Origin: Mesorhizobium metallidurans STM 2683
GTDB taxonomy: Bacteria; Pseudomonadota; Alphaproteobacteria; Rhizobiales; Rhizobiaceae
Direction: 5' to 3'
DNA length: 34,659 nucleotides
Assembly: GCF_000350085.1 (NCBI RefSeq)
Contig: NZ_CAUM01000087.1
Location: 1-34,659 of the forward strand
Position numbers and translations under genes: made by a program
Shown: positions 1 to 7,313 of the stretch, one piece after another
Numbering within the stretch: the stretch's first letter is position 1
Layout: every line of letters begins with the position of its first letter
Notes under the pieces: generated by a model
What the model saw: only the letters and a program-made list of their open reading frames with translations
The model's database searches: none
What the model was told of the DNA's origin: nothing

Positions 1-218
1 AGGGCATCCAGGCTGGCGCGGACGGCGGCGTAGGTCGCCGGTAGCCGCGTCGCCAGATAGGCCTTCACCGCCATCTCCTCGGCCATGTGCAGGCGGCCGT
101 CGCGCAGTTCGGCGCGGTAGCGGTCCGACAGCGTCCTTGCCGCCTGCTTGAGCACAGGCAGTGGCACCTTTTCGAGGAGGCGCTCGACGCCTTGCCGAAG
201 TGGTCCAGGCAGCTCCAT
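1..218 (-). CDS. Rsm22-type small-subunit rRNA methyltransferase, N-terminal part
   Basis: Only the first 72 codons lie in the window; the gene runs off the left edge. The N-terminus starts [18 protein letters not shown] and continues through SDRYRAELRDGR and LATRLPATYAAVRAS. That pattern is typical of the bacterial Rsm22 family, SAM-dependent methyltransferase-like proteins related to a mitochondrial small-ribosomal-subunit factor. The SAM-binding core itself is outside the window. The ATG shares one base with the TGA of the upstream YnfA-like gene (TGATG), so the two are probably co-transcribed and translationally coupled. Family assignment rests on the N-terminal motif only; substrate unknown. 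Confidence 0.75.
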   Translation of the reverse strand, partial: MELPGPLRQGVERLLEKVPLPVLKQAARTLSDRYRAELRDGRLHMAEEMAVKAYLATRLPATYAAVRASLDA

Positions 219-541
219 CACGCCCCCCGAGGCGCAAGCAGGATAACCGAGGCGCCGATGATACAGAGCGCCGCCCCGGCAAGGTCCCAGCGGTCGGGGC
301 GCACGCCTTCCACCAGCCACAGCCAGCCCAGCGATGCTGTGATGTAGATGCCGCCAAAGGCGGCATAGGCGCGGCCGGCGGCCGACGTGTCGACCAGCGC
401 CAAAAGGAAGCCGAACAAGGCGAGGCAGACGAGGCCCGGCGCCAGCCACAGCGGCGACTTTTCCAACCGCCACCACGCCCAGAACGAAAAGGAGCCGGCG
501 ATCTCGGCAAGCGCTGCGGCGACATAGAGGAGGTAGGTCAT
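218..541 (-). CDS. ynfA: YnfA/UPF0060 family small membrane protein
   Basis: A 107-residue protein made almost entirely of four hydrophobic helices, the usual length for UPF0060/YnfA. Visible family features are the N-terminal [19 protein letters not shown] segment, the central [19 protein letters not shown] segment, and a short charged loop (EGVRPDRWD) before the last helix. YnfA is an inner-membrane protein related to small multidrug resistance pumps; transport has been proposed for some members, and the substrate here is unknown. The start is fixed by alignment of the N-terminus with the family. It has no recognisable ribosome binding site, because a perfect hairpin (542-573) ends right at the ATG. 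It overlaps the Rsm22-like gene by one base. Confidence 0.9.
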   Translation of the reverse strand: MTYLLYVAAALAEIAGSFSFWAWWRLEKSPLWLAPGLVCLALFGFLLALVDTSAAGRAYAAFGGIYITASLGWLWLVEGVRPDRWDLAGAALCIIGASVILLAPRGA

Positions 542-573
542 GAAAAAGGTCTCGCGGTGGCGAGACCTTTTTC
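542..573 (-). terminator. Perfect hairpin with flanking A/T runs, abutting the ynfA start
   Basis: A 14-bp perfect inverted repeat (GAAAAAGGTCTCGC and its complement) with a 4-base loop. A runs on one side and T runs on the other make it look like a bidirectional intrinsic terminator. It lies 48 bases past the stop of the cyclopropane synthase gene, which it probably terminates. Its distal arm ends at the base before the ATG of ynfA. Confidence 0.8.
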
Positions 574-621
574 AGCGTGCAGGCCTGCAATGGCAAGCGG
601 CAATGGCGCAATCGCCGGGGT

Positions 622-1911
622 CTATTCCGGATCCGCAACCTTGCGGCGGCGGGCGGGCCTGGCGGCAGGGGCTTTTTGGCGATGCCCCATATCGTGCATC
701 TCCAGCGCCTTCTCGCATTTGGCCATGTAGTCGCGCGTCATCGGCAGCGTGTCGTTCTTCTTGGCGATCTGGATCTGGAAGATCACCAGATCCTGCCAGC
801 GGAAGGCGGCTTCGGAGGCTGCCAGGTAGAACTCCCACATGCGGCAGAAACGCTCGTCATAGATCGCCTTGGCCTTGTCGCGGTTGGCGGCGAAGCGCTG
901 GCCCCAGTGCTTGAGCGTATCGGCATAGTGCAGCCGCAGCATCTCGATGTCGGTGACCACCAGCCCCGACTTCTCGATCGCCGGCATGACTTCGGACAGC
1001 GAGGGGATGTAGCCGCCCGGGAAGACGTATTTGCGGATGAAGGCGCTGGTTGCCCAGGGCACGCCGGAGCGGCCGATCGTGTGCAGCAGCATGACGCCAT
1101 CAGGCTTCAAAAGCGTCGCGGATTTTTCGAAGAAGGTGCGGAAGTGGTTGACGCCGACATGCTCGAACATGCCGACCGAGACGATACGGTCGAAACGCTC
1201 GTTGAGCTCGCGATAGTCCTTCAGTTCGAAATGCACCCGGTTTTCCAGGCCTTGCGCATGGGCGCGATCGGTGGCGACGCCATGCTGCTCGCTCGACAGG
1301 GTGACGCCCTGCACATCGACATCGAAGGATTTCGCCAGATAGAGGCCGAGCCCGCCCCAGCCGGAGCCGATGTCGAGCACCGTCTGGCCGGCCTTCAGCC
1401 TGAGCTTGGCGGCGATGTGGCGCTTCTTGGCGGCCTGCGCCTCGTCGAGCGTCATGTCCGGTTGCTCGAAATAAGCGCAGGAATACTGCATGTCCTCGTC
1501 GAGGAAGAGCCGGTAGAGGTCGCCCGACAGATCGTAGTGGCGCTGCACGTTGCGGCGCGCGCGCGACGCCGTGTTGATCTGCTGCAGGCGGCGGAAGGCG
1601 TGGCGCAGGCCCTCGATCGCCTTCGACCAGGTGGCGTCGATGCCGCCGCTGCCCATGTTCTGAAAGGCGATGCGCATCAGCCCCAGAACGCCCCCTTCAA
1701 GGATGTCGAGTTCGCCGTCCATATAGGCTTCCGGCACTGCCAGCATCGGATCGAAGGTGATGGCACGCTCGGCGTGCCTGGTCTTGATGTGCATATGCAC
1801 CGGGTCGCCGGTGCCATCGCCGAAAACGACAGTCGCGCCCTTCGGCCCGGTGACCTTGAGATTGCCGGTGCGCACCAGGCGGTCAAGTACGCGCTTCAAC
1901 AGAATATTCAT
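622..1911 (-). CDS. cfa: Cyclopropane-fatty-acyl-phospholipid synthase family methyltransferase
   Basis: A 429-residue SAM-dependent methyltransferase of the CFA synthase/Mycolic acid cyclopropane synthase family. These enzymes transfer a methylene group from SAM to the double bond of unsaturated acyl chains in membrane phospholipids. Seen directly: an N-terminal domain (1-115), QYSCAYF at 142-148, the SAM-binding motif VLDIGSGWGGLGLYLA at 178-193, and MFEHVG at 248-253 with the conserved Glu250. The C-terminus carries a basic Arg/Lys/Pro tail. The frame is open further upstream, but the ATG at 1911 is chosen because a purine-rich GAGAGGGGA lies about 10 bases before it and family similarity begins there. 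Rhizobia often have two or more cfa paralogues, so the exact substrate is not settled. Confidence 0.88.
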   Translation of the reverse strand: MNILLKRVLDRLVRTGNLKVTGPKGATVVFGDGTGDPVHMHIKTRHAERAITFDPMLAVPEAYMDGELDILEGGVLGLMRIAFQNMGSGGIDATWSKAIEGLRHAFRRLQQINTASRARRNVQRHYDLSGDLYRLFLDEDMQYSCAYFEQPDMTLDEAQAAKKRHIAAKLRLKAGQTVLDIGSGWGGLGLYLAKSFDVDVQGVTLSSEQHGVATDRAHAQGLENRVHFELKDYRELNERFDRIVSVGMFEHVGVNHFRTFFEKSATLLKPDGVMLLHTIGRSGVPWATSAFIRKYVFPGGYIPSLSEVMPAIEKSGLVVTDIEMLRLHYADTLKHWGQRFAANRDKAKAIYDERFCRMWEFYLAASEAAFRWQDLVIFQIQIAKKNDTLPMTRDYMAKCEKALEMHDMGHRQKAPAARPARRRKVADPE

Positions 1912-2179
1912 GACCAAACGTCCCCTCTCGGTCAGACAGGCTGTTCGCGCATGAAATCGCCACCGATTTCGGCAAGGAGCATGCGCCCTAGTCGACGTGC
2001 CACACATTCGTTGCGCTTCCAAAGGACGCGCAACGCTGTAGTCTGCAACAATATATATGGGTTCGAAAAGTTCCTTTTGGCACAAAAAAGCCCGGGCGAG
2101 AGGCCCGGGCATTGGTCCAGAAAGGGCTGGAAGCCGACGAAGTTGATTTAGGCGCCGCTCCGACGCTCATAATGCGCGA
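1912..2179. other. Intergenic region between cfa-like gene and rplI
   Basis: It holds the leader of the cfa-like gene, including its purine-rich ribosome binding site next to 1911, an AT-rich patch around 2048-2058 that could be part of its promoter, and the rplI terminator at 2084-2110. No further gene is seen. Confidence 0.6.
2084..2110 (-). terminator. Intrinsic terminator of the S6-S18-L9 operon
   Basis: On the minus strand an 8-bp GC-only stem (GCCCGGGC twice, 5-base loop) is followed by six T residues, 70 bases after the rplI stop. This is a classical Rho-independent terminator and closes the ribosomal protein operon. Confidence 0.88.
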
Positions 2180-2764
2180 TCAGGCGTTGTCTTCCTCGCC
2201 TTCGAACTCGACATTCGGGTCGAAGAAATTCTCCGGCCGCGCATTGTCGTTGATGTCTTCGCCATAGATGGCTTCGGCGGTGGTCAGCGTCTCGCCCTTG
2301 GCCTGGCGCTCGGCCTCGTCGGCCGTGCGGGCGATGTTGAGCGTGACGGTGACCTCGACTTCCGGATGCAGCGCGATCGCCACATTGGTGAGGCCGATGG
2401 TCTTGATCGGCTGGTTAAGCAGGATCTGGTTGCGGTTGACCGAAAAGCCTTCCGCCGTCAACAGCTCGGCGATGTCACGGGTCGACACCGAGCCGTAGAG
2501 CTGGCCGGTCTCGCCGGCCGAACGCACGGCGATGAAGCTCTTGCCGTCGAGCTTTTCGGCAACCTGGGTGGCTTCCGACTTGCGCTCGAGGTTGCGGGCT
2601 TCAAGCTGGGCGCGCTGTCCCTCGAATTTCTTCTTGTTGGCTTCGTTGGCGCGCAGCGCCTTGCCCTGCGGCAACAGGAAATTGCGGGCAAACCCGTCCT
2701 TGACCTTGACGGTGTCGCCCATCTGGCCGAGGCGGGAAACGCGTTCGAGAAGAATGACTTCCAT
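2180..2764 (-). CDS. rplI: 50S ribosomal protein L9
   Basis: A 194-residue L9, the large-subunit protein that binds 23S rRNA near the L1 stalk base. The N-terminal RNA-binding domain is clear ([16 protein letters not shown], then [16 protein letters not shown]), followed by a long connecting helix around residues 45-75 and the C-terminal domain ([20 protein letters not shown] segment at about 80-95, then [14 protein letters not shown]). A C-terminal acidic extension of roughly 45 residues goes beyond the 149-residue E. coli protein; this is usual in rhizobia. It is the third gene of the rpsF-rpsR-rplI operon but lies 204 bases after rpsR and behind a terminator-like hairpin, so its expression may be partly independent. 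Confidence 0.97.
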   Translation of the reverse strand: MEVILLERVSRLGQMGDTVKVKDGFARNFLLPQGKALRANEANKKKFEGQRAQLEARNLERKSEATQVAEKLDGKSFIAVRSAGETGQLYGSVSTRDIAELLTAEGFSVNRNQILLNQPIKTIGLTNVAIALHPEVEVTVTLNIARTADEAERQAKGETLTTAEAIYGEDINDNARPENFFDPNVEFEGEEDNA

Positions 2765-2935
2765 GGTTTTGTTCCTTTAAGGCTGGGCGCATGCGCCGAA
2801 TTCTTTGGAACAGGTCAGGAAGCTTGAGCGCCTTGGCGCTGGTGTCGCTGTCCTGCCTGTCGGCAGTTAGGATTTCTTTCGAAATCCAACTCGGGATTTG
2901 ATGTTCGGTCCGGCTGTGCCCGTCACGGCCGGGGG

Positions 2936-2962
2936 AAAAAAAGCGGGCGGCGAACCGCCCGC
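2936..2962 (-). terminator. Hairpin with TTCG tetraloop between rpsR and rplI
   Basis: On the minus strand GCGGGCGG-TTCG-CCGCCCGC is followed by seven T residues, starting 6 bases after the rpsR stop codon. The 8-bp GC stem, stable UUCG loop and U tract meet all criteria for an intrinsic terminator. It sits inside the operon, so it probably acts as partial terminator (attenuator) that lowers L9 transcription relative to S6 and S18. Confidence 0.85.
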
Positions 2963-2968
2963 TGATTT

Positions 2969-3217
2969 TTAGCGAACCACGTAGGGCAGCAGGCCGAGGA
3001 AGCGGGCGCGCTTGATCGCCTTGGCGAGCTCGCGCTGCTTCTTCTGGCTGACGGCGGTGATGCGCGACGGCACGATCTTGCCGCGCTCGGAAATGTAGCG
3101 CTGCAGCAGACGCACGTCCTTGTAGTCGATCTTGGGCGCGTTGGCGCCCGAGAACGGGCAGGTCTTGCGGCGGCGGTGGAACGGACGCCGGGTCGGGATC
3201 TGATTGATGTCGACCAT
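2969..3217 (-). CDS. rpsR: 30S ribosomal protein S18
   Basis: An 82-residue S18, a small-subunit protein that binds 16S rRNA as a heterodimer with S6. The family core is plain: [21 protein letters not shown] at about 16-36, then [18 protein letters not shown] and [20 protein letters not shown]. The ATG shares its A with the TAA stop of rpsF (TAATG), so S6 and S18 are translationally coupled, as suits an obligate pair. Confidence 0.97.
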   Translation of the reverse strand: MVDINQIPTRRPFHRRRKTCPFSGANAPKIDYKDVRLLQRYISERGKIVPSRITAVSQKKQRELAKAIKRARFLGLLPYVVR

Positions 3218-3699
3218 TATTCTGCACCCCCTTCAAAGCTGCGTGGCGGACGGTCACCGCGGTCGCGGTCGCCGAAGCTACGCGGCGGACGATCGCCACG
3301 GTCGCCGCGATCGCGGTCGCCGAACGAGCGCGGGCCACGGTCGCGGTCGCCGAAGCCGCCGCGCTCCGAGCGCTCTTCGCGCTTCTGCATCATCGCCGAC
3401 GGGCCTTCCTCATGCGCATCGACCTTGATGGTGAGGAAACGCAACACGTCCTCGGAAAGGCCCATCTGGCGCTCCATCTCGTTGAGCGCGGCAGGCGGGC
3501 AAGTGATGTCCATCAGCGTGTAATAGGCCTTCCGGTTCTTGTTGACCCGGTAGGTGAGGGACTTCAGTCCCCAGTTCTCGACCCGGCCGACGGACCCGCC
3601 ATTGGCGGAGATGACGCCCTTGTACTGTTCGACAAGCGCATCGACCTGCTGCTGCGAGAGGTCCTGCCGGGCAAGAAACACATGTTCGTAGAGAGCCAT
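3217..3699 (-). CDS. rpsF: 30S ribosomal protein S6 with Arg/Asp-rich repetitive tail
   Basis: A 160-residue S6. Residues 1-110 are the normal ferredoxin-like fold ([15 protein letters not shown], then [22 protein letters not shown], and [15 protein letters not shown]). From about residue 112 the protein continues as a low-complexity tail rich in Arg, Asp, Gly and Ser, with FGDRDRG repeated three times and RPPRSF repeated. The body matches the family; the tail is an extension of a kind known from other bacterial S6 proteins, which in E. coli end in a Glu run. It is first gene of the operon, with a promoter at 3927-3954 and a leader of about 220 bases. A weak purine-rich stretch (GAAAGGCAAAGAAC) precedes the ATG. 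Confidence 0.96.
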   Translation of the reverse strand: MALYEHVFLARQDLSQQQVDALVEQYKGVISANGGSVGRVENWGLKSLTYRVNKNRKAYYTLMDITCPPAALNEMERQMGLSEDVLRFLTIKVDAHEEGPSAMMQKREERSERGGFGDRDRGPRSFGDRDRGDRGDRPPRSFGDRDRGDRPPRSFEGGAE

Positions 3700-3926
3700 A
3701 TAGTTCTTTGCCTTTCTTCGTTTCTCTTCCGGTTCCCGGCGGCAAAAGCCTCTGCAACTTCTCTGACCCGCCGATCCCTGGAGGGGGCGGGGAAGAAAGG
3801 AGCATCACGAGACGGTCGAGAGCGGAGACACGGGAGGCGGAAACGCTTCTGGCTTCACACGAAGATCTTCGAAAGAACCTCCGGCCCTCCGTTCAGCCCC
3901 CAGCAAGGACCGGCAGATTGCGGGCG

Positions 3927-3954
3927 TCTATACAGCAATCCGGCCGGAAGGCAA
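3927..3954 (-). promoter_or_regulatory. Probable housekeeping sigma promoter of rpsF operon
   Basis: On the minus strand TTGCCT (3954-3949) and TATAGA (3932-3927) are separated by 16 bases, close to the sigma-70 consensus boxes, and face rpsF. The inferred start near 3920 gives a leader of about 220 bases. Inference from motif only. Confidence 0.6.
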
Positions 3955-3956
3955 GG

Positions 3957-4095
3957 GTAAGCGGAAAATCTGTCGTAAGCAGATGAGTTGTCCGGATTAG
4001 GTAGCACGTGAGTTGTCCGGTTTTATTGCCAGCGAATGGAGGCTGGGGATGAGACGGACAACTTGATTAGCTTCCGACAGGGCAAGCGGAAAATC
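3957..4095. repeat. MITE-like inverted repeat element with flanking direct repeats
   Basis: Arms at 3970-3995 and 4055-4080 are imperfect inverted repeats of 26 bases: both read CTGTCG-x-AAGC, a variable patch, then AGTTGTCCG. A further direct copy of TGAGTTGTCCGG lies at 4009-4020. The pair is bracketed by a 12-base direct repeat AAGCGGAAAATC (3959-3970 and 4084-4095). No transposase is encoded. This looks like a small non-autonomous element or the residue of an insertion sequence; the family is not identified. Confidence 0.5.
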
Positions 4096-4121
4096 CGGCC
4101 GTTGCACGGACGATATGTCGC

Positions 4122-6047
4122 TCAGCTTGTGTGCGGGCCGAACTTGTCCACCGTTTCGGGGAAGAAGTCGGGCGCTGCGCGGCGTTTGCCGAACATCATG
4201 TCGTACTGCAGCAGGCGGAAATTGTTGATGGCCGGGTCGATGTTCTTCTGCCGTGCCCAGTCGGGGACGGCTTCGCCCGTCGGCGTCAGCAACAGATTGC
4301 GGTCGACGACGCGGTAGCGCTCTCGCATTTGGCCAAGGAAGCCGGTGTAGTAGGGATGGCTGATCCCGGCCGTGGTCAGGATATGGTAGGGCAGGAAGGC
4401 CGGGCTCACCGCGCCCATATCCTCGGCCGGACCGGTGCGGTTCGACCAGACGATCAGCGGCGTCTGGTGATCCCGCAGCATCTGGTCGGCCGGCGCCTTG
4501 CGCGGCGCGACATTGTCCTTGAGGAAGCCGGTTTCGACATAGACCGGGCCAAGCGGCGGCAGGTGGTCGCCGAAGAAGGCGATGACCGTCGGTCGGTCGC
4601 GTTTCTTGGCCCATTCGATGAGGCGTTCAAGGCCACGATCCGCATCCGAAGAGCCTTCTGTGTAGCTCAACAGCGATTCACGCGCCCACTGGCTGATCGG
4701 CGCCTGCACCTTGTGGGTTGGATTGTAGTAGCGATAGGGCTCGTAGGGCCCGTGGTTCTGCAGGCTGACGGCGAAGAAGAAGACAGGATCGGCGCTGGCG
4801 TCGGCCTCGCGGATGATCTCGTCGGTCATCGACGCGTCCGATGCCAGCGGCCCGCGCTTTTGCATCGGCGGCAGCGTCTCCTCGGACTTGAAGTCGTTGA
4901 AGCCGAAGTCGGCGTAGACCGCGCCGCGGTTCCAGAACCAGTTGGTGCCGGGATGGATGGCGCGTGCCCGGTAGCCTTCGCTTTTCAGGAAGGTCGCCAG
5001 CGAGGGCGTCGGTGCGCGCACATATTGCTGGTAGGGAATGCTGCCTGCCGGCAGGAAGGCATTCGAAAAGCCGGTCAGTGCCTCGAACTCGATATTGGCC
5101 GTCATGCCGCCGAATTCCGGCGAGAACATGTAGCCCGAGCGCAGCGCCCGCACATTGGGGATCGGGTCGGGCGTGATGGTGACGCCTGGCAGCTTGGTCG
5201 GATCCCAGAAGGATTCGCTCATGACGACGATGATATCGGGCTTCTCGGCCGGCATGGTGGCCGTCACATCGGGCCTGTCGATCGCCGCGATCGCCTTGTC
5301 GGAATAGCCTGCCGGCGCCGAGACCTGCGCCATCGGCACATTGAGCGCGAAGGCGAGCGCGAAGCCGTTGGAGGCGTAGTTTTCCTTCTGGTCCCACATG
5401 ATCGGGATGATCTGCAGCCGGTCACGGGTCCACGAGAAGGTGGCGTAGTCCATGATCGAAACGAAGAAGGCGAGCAGCGGTACCGTCAGCGCCAGCCGGG
5501 CAAGGCGGCCCTTGCGGCTGAGCACCGGCACCCGCCGGCGCCATAGCCGCCAGCCATAGACAAGCAGCGACAGGGCGCCGATGATGCCGGCCGCCATGGC
5601 GATGGCGGTTCCCGGGCGGTCGCGCACCAGGAGCGGCATCAGCGCCACGATCTGGCGGGAATAGAGGAAATCAGCCGGATAGAGCGGGTCGCCGAGATAA
5701 TGCGACTTCTGACGGCCGACAAAGGCCAGTGCCAGCGTCAATGGCGCGACGATCATCAGGCTCTGGTGGCTGCGGCCGAGCACGGCGTCGAGCCCGACCA
5801 GAGCCAGCGCGAAGATGATGATGGTGGTCCAGCCCGGCTTGAAGGGCTGCAGAAAGAAGGAGACGGTGCCGGCGAAATCGCCGCGCACGATCAATTCGAT
5901 CGCAAACACCAGGATTGCGGCGGCGAGCAGGCTGGCGAGGCTATAGCGGATAACGGGCCCTTTCCGCCCCGGCAGATAGCCGGTGGACGGATCGCCTTCC
6001 AGAAACTGTGGCGCAGCCTTGCCTGCACCTTTCCTAATCCTTGCCAC
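4122..6047 (-). CDS. LtaS-type sulfatase-fold phosphoglycerol transferase, membrane bound
   Basis: A 641-residue protein with five predicted membrane helices in the first 205 residues and an extracytoplasmic alkaline-phosphatase/sulfatase-fold domain after about residue 265, the layout of lipoteichoic acid synthase LtaS and OpgB/MdoB. Visible catalytic elements: SESFWD (metal ligand Glu278), FGGMTANIEF with the likely nucleophile Thr316, WFWNRGAVYADFGF at 370-383, and FFGDHLPP with Asp494 and His495. Relatives transfer phosphoglycerol from phosphatidylglycerol; Gram-negative members decorate periplasmic glucans, and in rhizobia cyclic beta-glucans are known to be so decorated. The substrate here is therefore inferred. 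The start is GTG; no better start is seen and the SD is weak. It is transcribed alone, divergent from fabD. Confidence 0.83.
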   Translation of the reverse strand: MARIRKGAGKAAPQFLEGDPSTGYLPGRKGPVIRYSLASLLAAAILVFAIELIVRGDFAGTVSFFLQPFKPGWTTIIIFALALVGLDAVLGRSHQSLMIVAPLTLALAFVGRQKSHYLGDPLYPADFLYSRQIVALMPLLVRDRPGTAIAMAAGIIGALSLLVYGWRLWRRRVPVLSRKGRLARLALTVPLLAFFVSIMDYATFSWTRDRLQIIPIMWDQKENYASNGFALAFALNVPMAQVSAPAGYSDKAIAAIDRPDVTATMPAEKPDIIVVMSESFWDPTKLPGVTITPDPIPNVRALRSGYMFSPEFGGMTANIEFEALTGFSNAFLPAGSIPYQQYVRAPTPSLATFLKSEGYRARAIHPGTNWFWNRGAVYADFGFNDFKSEETLPPMQKRGPLASDASMTDEIIREADASADPVFFFAVSLQNHGPYEPYRYYNPTHKVQAPISQWARESLLSYTEGSSDADRGLERLIEWAKKRDRPTVIAFFGDHLPPLGPVYVETGFLKDNVAPRKAPADQMLRDHQTPLIVWSNRTGPAEDMGAVSPAFLPYHILTTAGISHPYYTGFLGQMRERYRVVDRNLLLTPTGEAVPDWARQKNIDPAINNFRLLQYDMMFGKRRAAPDFFPETVDKFGPHTS

Positions 6048-6312
6048 CTTGATCTTTCCCCGGCCCGTAACATTAGCTTCACTGAATTGTCATCGTATTG
6101 TCACGAAAAGCTAGCGCCTGTGGCGAAAATAAGAAGAGCCAGCAAACGAATCGTGAGCGATTTTCATCATGAGTGATCGCCAAAAAGCCTTTTGGAACAG
6201 GCGCTCGGCCGCCTCCGGCGTGCCGAAACCGGCGCGGACCGGCCCATCGTGGACTTGACTTGGCCGGCCGCCTTGGTCACAGGCAGGGAAAACCAGCCTC
6301 TGGGAGCCGCAT
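6048..6312. other. Divergent promoter region, phosphoglycerol transferase / fabD
   Basis: It holds the control signals of two divergent genes. A Pho-box-like pair is at 6087-6104. A GGGAG ribosome binding site lies just before the fabD ATG. Nothing coding is supported. Confidence 0.5.
6087..6104 (+). promoter_or_regulatory. Pho-box-like direct repeat
   Basis: TTGTCAT-CGTA-TTGTCAC: two 7-base half sites with 11-base spacing, against the PhoB consensus CTGTCAT-NNNN-CTGTCAT, with three mismatches. It is 40 bases upstream of the GTG of the minus-strand phosphoglycerol transferase and 209 bases upstream of fabD. Its orientation points to fabD. Candidate only. Confidence 0.35.
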
Positions 6313-7254
6313 ATGGCCGTCGCATTCACCTTTCCGGGACAAGGCAGCCAGGCTGTCGGCATGGGCAAGGATCTCGCCGATACCTTTCCAGAAGCGCGGA
6401 AAGTCTTCGAAGAGGTCGACGCCGCGCTCGGTGAGAAGCTGTCGAAGCTGATCTGGGAGGGGCCGGAAGAGACGCTGACGCTGACCGCCAATGCTCAGCC
6501 GGCGCTGATGGCGGTTTCGCTTGCCGCGATCCGGGCGCTGGAATCGCGCGGCTTCTCGCTGAAGGACAAGGTCGCCTATGTCGCCGGCCACTCGCTTGGC
6601 GAATATTCGGCACTTGCCGCCGCCGGTTTCGTTTCGGTCGCCGATGCCGCCCGGCTGCTGCGCATCCGCGGCAACGCCATGCAGGCGGCGGTGCCGGCCG
6701 GCGAGGGCGCCATGGCGGCGATCATCGGGTTGGAACAGGCCGACGTCGAAGACGCCTGCGCGGAGGCATCCCAGGGTTCGACCTGCCAGATCGCCAACGA
6801 CAATGGCGGCGGCCAGTTGGTGATTTCCGGCGCAAGGGCCGCAGTCGAGCTGGCAGCAAAACTGTGCACGGAAAAGGGCGCCAAGCGGGCATTGATGCTG
6901 CAGGTCTCGGCGCCTTTCCATTCGGCGCTGATGAAGCCGGCGGCCGAGATCATGCGCGAGGCGCTGGCCGGCGTCACCAAGCACGCGCCGGTCGTGCCCG
7001 TGGTCTCCAACGTTTCGGTCACCCCGACCAACGATCCGGACGAGATCGCGCGGCGCCTGGTCGAGCAGGTGACCGGACGCGTACGCTGGCGCGAAACAGT
7101 GGAATGGTTCGGTGCCAACGGCGTTACAACGCTCTATGAAATAGGCGCCGGCAAGGTGCTATCGGGACTGGCGCGGCGCATCAACCGCGACATCGCCACC
7201 GGCGCCATCGGCACGGCCGCCGATGTCGAGGTGGCATTGGCGGCACTGGCATAA
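6313..7254 (+). CDS. fabD: Malonyl-CoA:ACP transacylase
   Basis: A 313-residue FabD, which moves malonyl from CoA to acyl carrier protein and so supplies the extender unit of fatty acid synthesis. Motifs are complete: GQGSQ at 9-13 (oxyanion region), the nucleophile elbow GHSLGEY with Ser94, Arg119 that grips the malonyl carboxylate, and PFH with the catalytic His203. The ATG follows a GGGAG ribosome binding site. It is the first gene of fabD-fabG-acpP-fabF; fabG starts 59 bases after its stop. Confidence 0.97.
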   Translation: MAVAFTFPGQGSQAVGMGKDLADTFPEARKVFEEVDAALGEKLSKLIWEGPEETLTLTANAQPALMAVSLAAIRALESRGFSLKDKVAYVAGHSLGEYSALAAAGFVSVADAARLLRIRGNAMQAAVPAGEGAMAAIIGLEQADVEDACAEASQGSTCQIANDNGGGQLVISGARAAVELAAKLCTEKGAKRALMLQVSAPFHSALMKPAAEIMREALAGVTKHAPVVPVVSNVSVTPTNDPDEIARRLVEQVTGRVRWRETVEWFGANGVTTLYEIGAGKVLSGLARRINRDIATGAIGTAADVEVALAALA

Positions 7255-7313
7255 TCCACTGGCGATTTGAACGCACCCATGTGAAGGGTGTTCTCTGAGA
7301 TCAGGAGACAAAA

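Larger units (their letters stand above)
3700..4121. other. Intergenic region: rpsF leader, promoter and repeat element
   Basis: No protein gene is supported in these 422 bases. On the minus strand, 3700-3920 is the long rpsF leader; it can form a CCCGCC/GGCGGG hairpin around 3765-3790. Autoregulatory S6:S18-binding leaders are known in many bacteria, but I cannot identify the motif with certainty. The promoter is at 3927-3954. From 3957 to 4095 lies an inverted-repeat element described separately. Confidence 0.6.

Noticed and set aside
1912..2112. N-terminal extension of the cfa-type protein
   Set aside because: The frame is open, but residues there resemble nothing in the family and a good ribosome binding site stands before 1911.
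577..2151. Long plus-strand open frame opposite the cfa-type gene
   Set aside because: The minus-strand gene has all CFA motifs; the opposite frame is His/Arg/Gly-rich with no domain, a usual effect of high GC content.
3997..4614. Minus-strand frame at the 3' end of the phosphoglycerol transferase
   Set aside because: It overlaps the real gene in another frame and includes the repeat element; no family similarity.
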